From Sipunculus nudus (taxonomy: Eukaryota > Annelida > Sipuncula > Golfingiida > Sipunculidae): a stretch of DNA of 64,000 bases. Below are positions 41,001-45,779 of the stretch, one piece after another. The stretch lies in the NCBI GenBank assembly GCA_026874595.1, contig CM049306.1, positions 2,308,019-2,372,018 on the forward strand, written 5' to 3'. The notes beneath the pieces are model-generated. The model was not told the DNA's origin and did not search any database. It was given only the letters and a program-made list of their open reading frames with translations. The position numbers were made by a program, and so were the translations under genes. Position 1 is the first letter of the stretch, and each line of letters starts with the position of its first letter.

Positions 41001-42712
41001 ACTGACTCACCCCTGTGTCATCCTTGTTCATGTGTAGTGACTGACTCACCCCTGTGTCATCCCTGTTAGTGTGTAGTAGCTGACTCACCCCTGTGTCATC
41101 CCTGTTCATGTGTAGTGACTTACTCACCCCTGTGTCATTCCTGTTAGTGTGTAGTGCCTGACTCACCCCTGTGTCATCCCTGTTAGTGTGTAGTGACTGA
41201 CTCACCCCTGTGTCATCCTTGTTCATGTGTAGTGACTGACTCACCCCTGTGTCATTCCTGTTAGTGTGTAGTGACTGACTCACCCCTGTGTCATCCTTGT
41301 TCATGTGTAGTGACTGACTCACCCCTGTGTCATCCCTGTTAGTGTGTAGTGACTGACTCACCCCTGTGTCATCCCTGTTCATGTGTAGTGACTGACTCAC
41401 CCCTGTGTCATCCTTGTTCATGTGTAGTGACTGACTCATCCCTGTGTCATCCTTGTTCATGTGTAGTGACTGACTCACCCCTGTGTCATCCCTGTTCATG
41501 TGTTGTGACTGACTGACCCCTGTGTCATCCCTGTTAGTGTGTAGTGACTGACTCACCCCTGTGTCATCCTTGTTCATGTGTAGTGACTGACTCACCCCTG
41601 TGTCATTCCTGTTAGTGTGTAGTGACTGACTCACCCCTGTGTCATCCTTGTTCATGTGTAGTGACTGACTCACCCCTGTGTCATCCCTGTTAGTGTGTAG
41701 TGACTGACTCACCCCTGTGTCATCCTTGTTCATGTGTAGTGACTGACTCACCCCTGTGTCATCCTTGTTCATGTGTAGTGACTGACTCACCCCTGTGTCA
41801 TCCCTGTTCATGTGTAGTGACTGACTCACCCCTGTGTCATCCTTGTTCATGTGTAGTGACTGACTCACCCCTGTGTCATCCTTGTTCATGTGTAGTGACT
41901 GACTCACCCCTGTGTCATCCCTGTTCATGTGTAGTGACTGACTGACCCCTTTGTCATCCCTGTTAGTGTGTAGTGACTGACTCACCCCTGTGTCATCCTT
42001 GTTCATGTGTAGTGACTGACTCACCCCTGTGTCATTCCTGTTAGTGTGTAGTGACTGACTCACCCCTGTGTCATCCTTGTTCATGTGTAGTGACTGACTC
42101 ACCCCTGTGTCATTCCTGTTAGTGTGTAGTGACTGACTCACCCCTGTGTCATCCTTGTTCATGTGTAGTGACTGACTAACCCATGTTTTATCCCTGTTCA
42201 TGTGAAGTGACTGACTAACCCCTGTGTCATCCCTGTTCATGTGTAGTGACTGACTCACCCCTGTGTCATCCCAGTTAGTGTGTAGTGACTGGCTCATCCC
42301 TGTGTCATCCTTGTTCATGTGTAGTGACTGACTCACCCCTGTGTCATCCCTGTTCGTGTGTAGTGACTGACTCACCCCTTTGTCATCCCTGTTCATGTGT
42401 AGTGACTGACTCACCCCTGTGTCATCCTTGTTCATGTGTAGTGACTGACCAACCCATGTTTTATCCCTGTTCATGTGTAGTGACTGACTCACCCCTGTGA
42501 TGTGCAAAACAAGAATTCTGATGGCAGTGTAGCCAACTGCTGAGTCAAGGTCTCTCTTAGTTTCTGTAGGTTCTGACAGGTTGAGCTGACTGTCACTACT
42601 CCTAGATGGAGGGAGGATGGGGCATACCCTGCCTGTGTCTCGCTAGTCAGACTGATGGCCAGCAGCTTGTCATCTTCCAACTCTTCAGAAATGGTCTCCA
42701 TGGTATCTAAAT
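1941..42712 (-). CDS. Gene span: multi-exon TIR-domain protein, 3' end outside window
   Basis: Nine exons read right to left: 42712-42493, 33362-33274, 31111-31005, 26124-25919, 22674-22491, 21071-20946, 20575-20440, 4849-4701, 2012-1941. Every visible intron begins GT and ends AG. The phases at the eight junctions (2,1,0,2,0,0,1,0) all fit, and the joined frame stays open for about 426 codons from ATG 42701. Residues 30-99 and 100-190 are two related modules sharing G-W-x-V-x3-Q-E (70-78 and 149-157). Residues 234 to about 385 form a TIR domain of the TIR_2 type, with the ILISY first strand and a WTNRE motif. Residues 403-426 start another segment. TIR proteins act in innate immune or cell-death signalling, and some cleave NAD+; which applies here is not known. 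I do not recognise a named orthologue. No stop codon or polyA site is in the window. Confidence 0.85.
2013..2963. repeat. Intron 8, left part: short direct repeats
   Basis: A 60-bp segment is present twice in exact tandem (2284-2343 and 2344-2403), ending GGGCTGAGGCAGCCAT. It is followed by three diverged copies of a block of about 143 bp starting near 2408, 2552 and 2693 (GGAATTC..ACAG..CTGT, then TGTGAATTTGGGAAAGCTG). No coding signal is seen. Confidence 0.7.
2964..4651. mobile_element. Palindrome-ended interspersed element, copy 1
   Basis: The left end holds ATGCCCCCGCCTGGGGCAAA and the right end holds its inverted counterpart, TTTGCCCCGG...GGCAGGGGCAT. The terminal inverted repeats are therefore themselves hairpins. 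The interior has a block with a (GGAC/AGAC)n stretch at 3925-3980 and three tandem units of about 180 bp (4031, 4211, 4391). No transposase is visible, so it is probably non-autonomous. It is homologous along its length to 5532-7590. Confidence 0.7.
4701..4849 (-). CDS. TIR-protein exon 8 (C-terminal part of the TIR domain)
   Basis: The exon has the acceptor TATTTTACAG before 4849 and the donor GTAAGC at 4700. It enters in phase 1 and leaves in phase 0. With the last base of exon 7 it completes Glu353 and encodes residues 353-402, including IDIHFWDTP and a following helix VKQAANSIAECL. In the TIR_2 family a W-D pair followed by a helix containing IA is usual near the domain end, so this exon closes the TIR fold. 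A basic, Gln-rich tail (HQSDLKQHQRMMTGILKR) follows. The exon sits between two copies of the same interspersed element and next to a minisatellite abutting its acceptor. Confidence 0.85.
4850..5450 (-). repeat. About 22-bp minisatellite abutting the exon 8 acceptor, interrupted by a SINE
   Basis: Units such as CATAAAAATCAAACATTCAG occur from about 4860 to 4912 and again from 5305 to about 5450. On the minus strand the unit matches the intron end immediately upstream of the exon 8 acceptor (TGATTTTATGTGCTGAATG then CTATTTTACAG). The array seems to be a copy of the pyrimidine-tract region rather than of the exon. It is split by a SINE at 4913-5304. Confidence 0.8.
4913..5304 (+). mobile_element. 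tRNA-derived SINE
   Basis: The head resembles a tRNA gene: A-box-like TGGCTCAGGGGTAGAGC, then GATCGTGAGTTTGAATCTC as B box, closed by GAGCC pairing with the 5' GGCTTC region. A body of about 310 bp follows, ending in a run of As (5290-5304). The sequence AAACATTCAG lies on both sides, consistent with a target-site duplication, although the host array repeats this word anyway. The internal promoter is probably for RNA polymerase III; activity is unknown. Confidence 0.82.
5532..7590. mobile_element. Palindrome-ended interspersed element, copy 2
   Basis: It has the same ends as 2964-4651 (CGTATGCCCCCGCCTGGGGC at left, CCACTTTGTGGCGGGGGCAT at right) and the same internal order. It carries five of the tandem units of about 180 bp (6601, 6781, 6961, 7141, 7321) instead of three. 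The (GGAC/AGAC)n stretch is near 6490-6545. No open frame of transposase type is seen. Confidence 0.7.
7591..8034. other. Intron 7 spacer, nothing recognised
   Basis: AT-rich sequence with a short repeated phrase (ACTATGACA..GTGGAGACATCTGCAG near 7930 and 7995). No exon with acceptable splice sites or homology was recognised. Confidence 0.5.
8035..10508 (+). mobile_element. Long interspersed repeat family, copy 1
   Basis: It begins GGGACCCATGGGTCACGGCG and ends GACTTATAGTCAGCTGAGCT followed by As. A second head-like start (GGACCCATGGGTCACAAC) occurs at 8639. The interior from about 8700 aligns by eye with 11640-12850 and 51830-53040, including a G-run (9646-9657) and a flanking CAGGGCAGAGG..AAGC block. 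A (GGAC)n-type stretch precedes the right end (10430-10460). No protein is encoded. Confidence 0.65.
10509..10999. repeat. Fragment of a related (GGAC/AGAC)n element
   Basis: It contains TGATGGACGGACAGACATAC and neighbouring AGAC repeats at 10684-10722, the type of stretch seen near the ends of the other elements here. The rest is AT-rich and shows nothing further. Confidence 0.4.
11000..13827 (+). mobile_element. Long interspersed repeat family, copy 2
   Basis: It starts GGGACCCATGGGTCACGGCG and ends at TATAGTCAGCTGAGCTAAAA. It is near-identical by eye to 51180-54398 over most of its length and shares a long G-run (12667-12686). An extended GGAC/AGAC-type stretch lies at 13713-13790. The right end abuts the exon-7-derived minisatellite directly. 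Confidence 0.72.
13829..20439 (-). repeat. 6.6-kb minisatellite seeded from the exon 7 splice donor
   Basis: About 100 units of two main lengths (about 58 and 78 bp) occupy this stretch. On the minus strand many units read CTCCACAACAG..GAAGGAAG|GTAAAAGTAA. The true exon 7 end is CTCCACAACAGATCCAGGAA followed by G|GTAAAGTAA. The array is therefore a copy of the last roughly 25 exon bases plus the donor and start of intron. One subfamily has TATCTTCC in place of TACCTTCC, so the GT of that copy is lost; most others keep it. Sub-types alternate in blocks, suggesting several expansion rounds. Confidence 0.93.
20440..20575 (-). CDS. TIR-protein exon 7 (central TIR)
   Basis: The acceptor is CATTGAAAG before 20575 and the donor GTAAAGTAA starts at 20439. 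Phase is 0 in and 1 out. It encodes residues 308-352 plus one base. The sequence runs from VKLADVLDKFILPVSF through a WPP motif (327-329) to LAIQFATTQFIPW (332-344). The WPP and the strand LAIQFATTQFI are what I recognise as TIR_2-type landmarks. The polypyrimidine tract of its acceptor is weak. Its donor is the edge copy of the large array on its left. Confidence 0.88.
20576..20945 (-). other. Intron 6 (short, no array)
   Basis: A 370-bp intron between exons 6 and 7, from GTAAACTGAGGG at 20945 to the AG before 20575. It is AT-rich. It is one of two visible introns with no recognisable amplified splice junction. Confidence 0.8.
20946..21071 (-). CDS. TIR-protein exon 6 (TIR core, contains WTNRE)
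   Basis: The acceptor TCATTTTCAG precedes 21071 and the donor GTAAAC follows 20946. It is phase 0 on both sides, 42 codons, residues 266-307. It begins DVHEIKTGVDWQDALNDAV, the TIR BB-loop and alpha-B region, then CEVFIPLVTPRYGETQWTNRE. The W303-x3-E307 spacing matches the motif in which enzymatic TIR domains such as that of SARM1 carry their catalytic glutamate. NADase activity is inference only. Glu307 is the last codon of the exon. Confidence 0.9.
21190..21640. repeat. 26-27-bp minisatellite in intron 5
   Basis: About 16 imperfect units of ACATCTACACAATGTGACTC with variable CTGTGAAAA spacers. On the minus strand each unit holds TTTTTCACAG and TTGTGTAG|ATG, which are acceptor-like. It lies 120 bp upstream of the exon 6 acceptor (TCATTTTCAG|GATGTACAT). 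The resemblance to that junction is only partial, so its origin is uncertain. Confidence 0.75.
21700..22460. repeat. Degenerate GTGACT-rich short tandem region
   Basis: Irregularly spaced phrases such as TAGTTTATGTGAGCC, GTGTGACCTTACAGTTAGTG and GTGACTCCATAGTT recur roughly every 28-30 bp. This looks like an old, decayed array just downstream of the exon 5 donor. Similarity to the donor itself (GTTAGT) is limited to the short GGTTAGTG or CAGTTAGTG words. Confidence 0.45.
22491..22674 (-). CDS. TIR-protein exon 5 (linker and first TIR strand)
   Basis: The acceptor ATTCTTGTAG precedes 22674 and the donor GTTAGTAATC follows 22491. Phase is 2 in and 0 out, residues 204-265. It encodes a basic, Ser-rich linker (MAKQITFRSSKDQERHGPAS) and then KQILISYVRAEA (234-245), the first TIR strand. 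A helix follows (LSLKRELMDLAF), leading straight into exon 6. The acceptor and first roughly 25 exon bases are what the neighbouring 51-bp array repeats. Confidence 0.88.
22675..23659 (-). repeat. 51-bp minisatellite seeded from the exon 5 splice acceptor
   Basis: About 20 units. On the minus strand each reads TTCTTGTAG|ATATAGCATG then GCCAAGCAGATCACCTGAATG, where the first part reproduces the exon 5 junction (TTCTTGTAG|ATATAGCATG). Each copy is a plausible acceptor followed by about 25 bp of exon 5. In the exon 5 reading frame every copy ends in TGA just after ATCACC, so use of an upstream copy without a second splice would truncate the protein. Confidence 0.93.
23740..25918 (-). repeat. 30-bp minisatellite seeded from the exon 4 splice donor
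   Basis: About 72 units of 30 bp. On the minus strand each reads ACTAGTCCTGTACCACAAAG then GTATGTACCA, identical to the exon 4 end and donor. Part of the array (about 24011-24790) has a 150-bp higher-order period of five units. At the right end the exon 4 reading frame runs on through the units as the decapeptide TSPVPQRYVP with no stop from 26124 to 25528. Successive donors are 30 bp apart and in one phase. Confidence 0.95.
25919..26124 (-). CDS. TIR-protein exon 4 (second GW-x-V module)
   Basis: The acceptor ATATTTACAG precedes 26124 and the first donor copy GTATGTACC starts at 25918. Phase is 0 in and 2 out, residues 136-203 plus two bases. It begins VTVAGTYVFKDRNGWPVSCS and continues with QEDQLTAMDLM and SSVLISI. 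G149-W150-P-V-x3-Q156-E157 matches residues 70-78 encoded at the exon 1/2 junction, so the two modules look like internal duplicates. The tail EWSPVPTSPVPQR is low in complexity, and its last ten residues are one unit of the neighbouring array. The true exon end cannot be fixed without transcripts. Confidence 0.87.
26125..26620 (-). repeat. 23-bp minisatellite seeded from the exon 4 splice acceptor
   Basis: From 26125 to about 26350 there are about ten near-perfect 23-bp units that read ATGTATATTTACAG|GTGACT on the minus strand, the exact exon 4 acceptor and first exon bases. From 26350 to 26620 the units are longer and mixed with AAAATACCACCAACAGTC, which is also copied from the acceptor region. 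Exon 4 is thus flanked on both sides by arrays of its own junctions. Confidence 0.92.
26622..28060. mobile_element. Modular interspersed element with GGTGGCxCCACC motifs
   Basis: It starts with a diverged head, GTGACCCAGGGGTCATGACG. A module with GGTGGGGCCACCAGT (26896) and a (GACA/GACG)n stretch (27176-27200) follow. After 27260 there are about three modules of about 270 bp, each with a GGTGGCACCACC-like palindrome (27530, 27657, 27786, 27936). The same modules appear at 50048-51179 and 54399-55795. No protein is encoded. Confidence 0.6.
28061..31004. repeat. Intron 3 filler with diverged direct repeats and G-runs
   Basis: Segments near 28600-28860 and 29280-29560 are diverged copies of each other. 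Both contain AAAAGGAAGT..AAG, a GTTGATTTTTATACAT phrase and ATCTTTCCATGATAACCAT. Between them are G-runs at about 28896-28910, 29006-29019 and 29057-29074. From 29600 to 31004 nothing recognisable is seen. No exon with phase-consistent splice sites was found or needed here. Confidence 0.5.
31005..31111 (-). CDS. TIR-protein exon 3
   Basis: The acceptor TCATTGCAG precedes 31111 and the strong donor GTAAGTAG follows 31005. Phase is 1 in and 0 out. It completes Asp100 and encodes residues 101-135, KPRIGIQTVEGAKLGFVFAE then LDIPVNVFRREMDKQ. This is the first half of the second module, aligned with the LGVVTV..LQKLRETLTQQL part of exon 1. The beta-strand, helix, F/GW pattern suggests a small alpha/beta (possibly ubiquitin-like) fold, which is inference. 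It has no amplified splice junction on either side. Confidence 0.87.
31112..31785. other. Intron 2, left part: nothing recognised
   Basis: AT-rich single-copy-looking sequence without exon or mobile-element signature. Confidence 0.5.
31786..33230. repeat. 29-bp minisatellite in intron 2
   Basis: About 49 units of CTCCTGAGGGTCCTGGTGAA plus CTTGGCTAA, with common variants GGGGGTCCTGATGAA and an AT insertion (GGCTATAACTCC). The array begins 43 bp downstream of the exon 2 donor. The unit has no canonical donor. The unit nearest the exon (GTGCAGGACCCTCAGGAG on the minus strand) matches 15 of 18 bases of exon 2 itself (GTACAGAAACCTCAGGAG), hinting at an exon-derived seed. Confidence 0.9.
33274..33362 (-). 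CDS. TIR-protein exon 2
   Basis: The acceptor CTGTTGTAG precedes 33362 and the donor GTAAGTG follows 33274. Phase is 2 in and 1 out. It completes Gly70 and encodes residues 71-99, starting WTVQKPQETRVKVSQVIDD and ending VVQIVKCY. Together with the end of exon 1 it supplies the first G-W-x-V-x3-Q-E motif. Phase and module alignment with exon 4 support it strongly, despite the short length. Confidence 0.87.
33363..33589. other. Intron 1 end between the exon 2 acceptor and the large array
   Basis: Short unique stretch containing a C-run at 33542-33556. No feature otherwise. Confidence 0.5.
33590..42492 (-). repeat. 8.9-kb 39-bp minisatellite seeded from the exon 1 splice donor
   Basis: About 230 units of 39 bp. 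On the minus strand they read GATGACACAGG|GGTGAGTCAG, or GGG|GTGAGTCAG with the true junction, then TCACTACACATGAACAG. The exon 1 end is CACATCACAGG then GGTGAGTCAGTC. Each unit keeps a strong GTGAGT donor. The unit length is a multiple of three, so open frames of up to 631 codons (42507-40612) occur in a frame different from that of exon 1. A 1257-bp block is duplicated in tandem inside the array (38280-38954 equals 39537-40211 and beyond). Confidence 0.95.
42493..42712 (-). CDS. TIR-protein first visible exon with likely start codon
   Basis: The acceptor CTTTTGTAG precedes 42712 and the donor GTGAGTCAG starts at 42492. It leaves in phase 2. An ATG at 42701 lies in a favourable context (A at -3, G at +4: ATACCATGG) and opens METISEELEDDKLLAISL. 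If it is the start, the exon carries 11 bp of 5' UTR plus 69 codons. If not, the frame is also open upstream of the ATG within the exon, and a phase-1 exon would have to precede it. Residues 33-66, LGVVTV..LQKLRETLTQQLATLPSE, form the first half of module 1. Confidence 0.82.
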
Positions 42713-43400
42713 CTACAAAAGTAACATGGGGCATATAACAGAGGAACAAAACACAACTATTTTTTTAAATAATTTATTTGTAATACTTTATACTGTATGG
42801 TAATTTTTGGGTACTGATCTGGCCTGGAAAACACAGATCACTGTTAGACATTTCAGGTGTGTTTTTATGATCTTTAAGTCTCTTAAACTGTTAGTGTGTG
42901 TCAACTGAATAAAGGCAGAGGTGGTAGCCACAACTACTGCCAGTGCTGTGTCAAGTGAATGAAGGCAGAGCTGTCATTTCACAGTTGAGGAGGTAGCCAC
43001 AACTACTGTCAGTGCTCTGTCAAGTGGATGAAGGCAGAGATGTCATGTTGAGGAGGTAGCCACAACTACTGTCAGTGCTCTGTCAAGTGGATGAAGGCAG
43101 AGATGTCATGTTGAGGAGGTACAGTTATTATTGTGGTCCTGAAACTAGAGGAAAGATGGCAATTCAAATGTTATTTTCCCCGATTATTTACCATAACCAG
43201 GAAAAGGCCAGCATCCCATACTATAATTTTATTCATTAATCCCCTTGAATATTCAGCCTCCATTCATTGGAATGGATTCCAATAGCTCTTTCAATTCAGC
43301 CTGACTCCAAACAGGAAAATGCCTGATAGATAGTGATTTCCCATAGGTCACCATGATGTTGTATTAGGACTGATCATCTTTAGCCTTCCCAGCATACCTT
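42713..43400. repeat. Upstream spacer with about 59-bp tandem units
   Basis: Between about 42905 and 43125 there are three to four units of GAGGTAGCCACAACTACTGT..CAGTGCTCTGTCAAGTGGATGA..GAAGGCAGAGATGTCATGTT. The rest is unremarkable. Confidence 0.7.
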
Positions 43401-43660
43401 GTGAGGATATGTACATTGTGCTCCTCATGCAGTCTTCGCAGATCTCCTGTTCCTTTAACCCCTACTTGGTACAGCAAGGTTCTCCGGGTTTTAACATCAA
43501 GGTTGGGCACAGGACCAATGAGAGTGTGGTATTGCATTGTGCATCCAGCTTCAAACTCCCACTCTCATTGCACATCCCAATTACACTGGTTCTGACACAG
43601 GGCCAAGAATCAAACCAACGACTGCAGCGTATAACTGCTGAGTGAGGAGTGTAATGTACA
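43400..43660 (-). mobile_element. Possible tRNA-derived SINE fragment
   Basis: On the minus strand, ACTCAGCAGTTATACGCTGC followed by AGTCGTTGGTTTGATTCTTG resembles the A-box to B-box part of a tRNA-derived SINE head. The body downstream is of normal base composition and no A-tail is clear. It could be a chance match. Confidence 0.4.
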
Positions 43661-43800
43661 CAAACCATTTGGAGATAAACTTTCTTGAGAGTAAGCGACA
43701 ATTTTTCATACATATATACTTACAATTTTTGTCCAAACTGATTTAATACAATTTTGTTTTTTATTAAGTTCATTAATTAGGGGTTGTTACATGTCCTCAT

Positions 43801-45779
43801 GTGGTCTGAACCACTCTGGTCATACCTGACCAAGCTTTACACTGCTTGTGGTCTGAACCACTCTGGTCATACCTGACCAAGCTTTACACTGCTTGTGGTG
43901 TGAACCACTCTGGTCATACCTGACCAAGCTTTACACTGCTTGTGGTCTGAACCACTCTGGTCATACCTGACCAAGCTTTACACTGCTTGTGGTCTGAACC
44001 ACTCTGGTCATACCTGACCAAGCTTTACACTGCTTGTGGTCTGAACCACTCTGGTCATACCTGACCAAGCTTTACACTGCTTGTGGTGTGAACCACTCTG
44101 GTCATACCTGACCAAGCTTTACACTGCTTGTGGTCTGAACCACTCTGGTCATACCTGACCAAGCTTTACACTGCTTGTGGTGTGAACCACTCTGGTCATA
44201 CCTGACCAAGCTTTACACTGCTTGTGGTCTGAACCACTCTGGTCATACCTGACCAAGCTTTACACTGCTTGTGGTGTGAACCACTCTGGTCATACCTGAC
44301 CAAGCTTTACACTGCTTGTGGTCTGAACCACTCTGGTCATACCTGACCAAGCTTTACACTGCTTGTGGTCTGAACCACTCTGGTCATACCTGACCAAGCT
44401 TTACACTGCTTGTGGTCTGAACCACTCTGGTCATACCTGACCAAGCTTTACACTGCTTGTGGTCTGAACCACTCTGGTCATACCTGACCAAGCTTTACAC
44501 TGCTTGTGGTCTGAACCACTCTGGTCATACCTGACCAAGCTTTACACTGCTTGTGGTCTGAACCACTCTGGTCATACCTGACCAAGCTTTACACTGCTTG
44601 TGGTCTGAACCACTCTGGTCATACCTGACCAAGCTTTACACTGCTTGTGGTCTGAACCAGTCTGGTCATACCTGACCAAGCTTTACACTGCTTGTGGTCT
44701 GAACCACTCTGGTCATACCTGACCAAGCTTTACACTGCTTGTGGTCTGAACCACTCTGGTCATACCTGACCAAGCTTTACACTGCTTGTGGTCTGAACCA
44801 CTCTGGTCATACCTGACCAAGCTTTACACTGCTTGTGGTGTGAACCACTCTGGTCATACCTGACCAAGCTTTACACTGCTTGTGGTGTGAACCACTCTGG
44901 TCATACCTGACCAAGCTTTACACTGCTTGTGGTGTGAACCACTCTGGTCATACCTGACCAAGCTTTACACTGCTTGTGGTCTGAACCACTCTGGTCATAC
45001 CTGACCAAGCTTTACACTGCTTGTGGTCTGAACCACTCTGGTCATACCTGACCAAGCTTTACACTGCTTGTGGTCTGAACCACTCTGGTCATACCTGACC
45101 AAGCTTTACACTGCTTGTGGTGTGAACCACTCTGGTCATACCTGACCAAGCTTTACACTGCTTGTGGTCTGAACCACTCTGGTCATACCTGACCAAGCTT
45201 TACACTGCTTGTGGTGTGAACCACTCTGGTCATACCTGACCAAGCTTTACACTGCTTGTGGTGTGAACCACTCTGGTCATACCTGACCAAGCTTTACACT
45301 GCTTGTGGTCTGAACCACTCTGGTCATACCTGACCAAGCTTTACACTGCTTGTGGTGTGAACCACTCTGGTCATACCTGACCAAGCTTTACACTGCTTGT
45401 GGTCTGAACCACTCTGGTCATACCTGACCAAGCTTTACACTGCTTGTGGTGTGAACCACTCTGGTCATACCTGACCAAGCTTTACACTGCTTGTGGTCTG
45501 AACCACTCTGGTCATACCTGACCAAGCTTTACACTGCTTGTGGTCTGAACCACTCTGGTCATACCTGACCAAGCTTTACACTGCTTGTGGTCTGAACCAC
45601 TCTGGTCATACCTGACCAAGCTTTACACTGCTTGTGGTCTGAACCACTCTGGTCATACCTGACCAAGCTTTACACTGCTTGTGGTGTGAACCACTCTGGT
45701 CATACCTGACCAAGCTTTACACTGCTTGTGGTGTGAACCACTCTGGTCATACCTGACCAAGCTTTACACTGCTTGCTTT
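43801..45779. repeat. Highly homogeneous 47-bp minisatellite
   Basis: About 42 units of GTGGTCTGAACCACTCTGGT followed by CATACCTGACC and AAGCTTTACACTGCTT. Units are nearly identical; the main variation is GGTCTG versus GGTGTG at one position, plus one unit with ACCAGTCTGG. Each unit holds the inverted pair GGTCA-N4-TGACC. On the minus strand it also holds GGTCAG|GTATGA, a donor-like junction, so this may be another donor-seeded array next to an unidentified exon. Confidence 0.95.

Noticed and set aside
40612-42507. 631-codon minus-strand open frame of MNRDDTGVSQSLH-type repeats
   Set aside because: It is the 39-bp splice-donor array read in a stop-free frame (39 is divisible by three). The frame differs from that of exon 1, which stops at TGA at once, and nothing else supports a protein.
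1-45779. CRISPR-like regular repeats
   Set aside because: Repeats are contiguous without unique spacers, the locus is eukaryotic with introns and LINE/SINE elements, and no cas-like genes exist.
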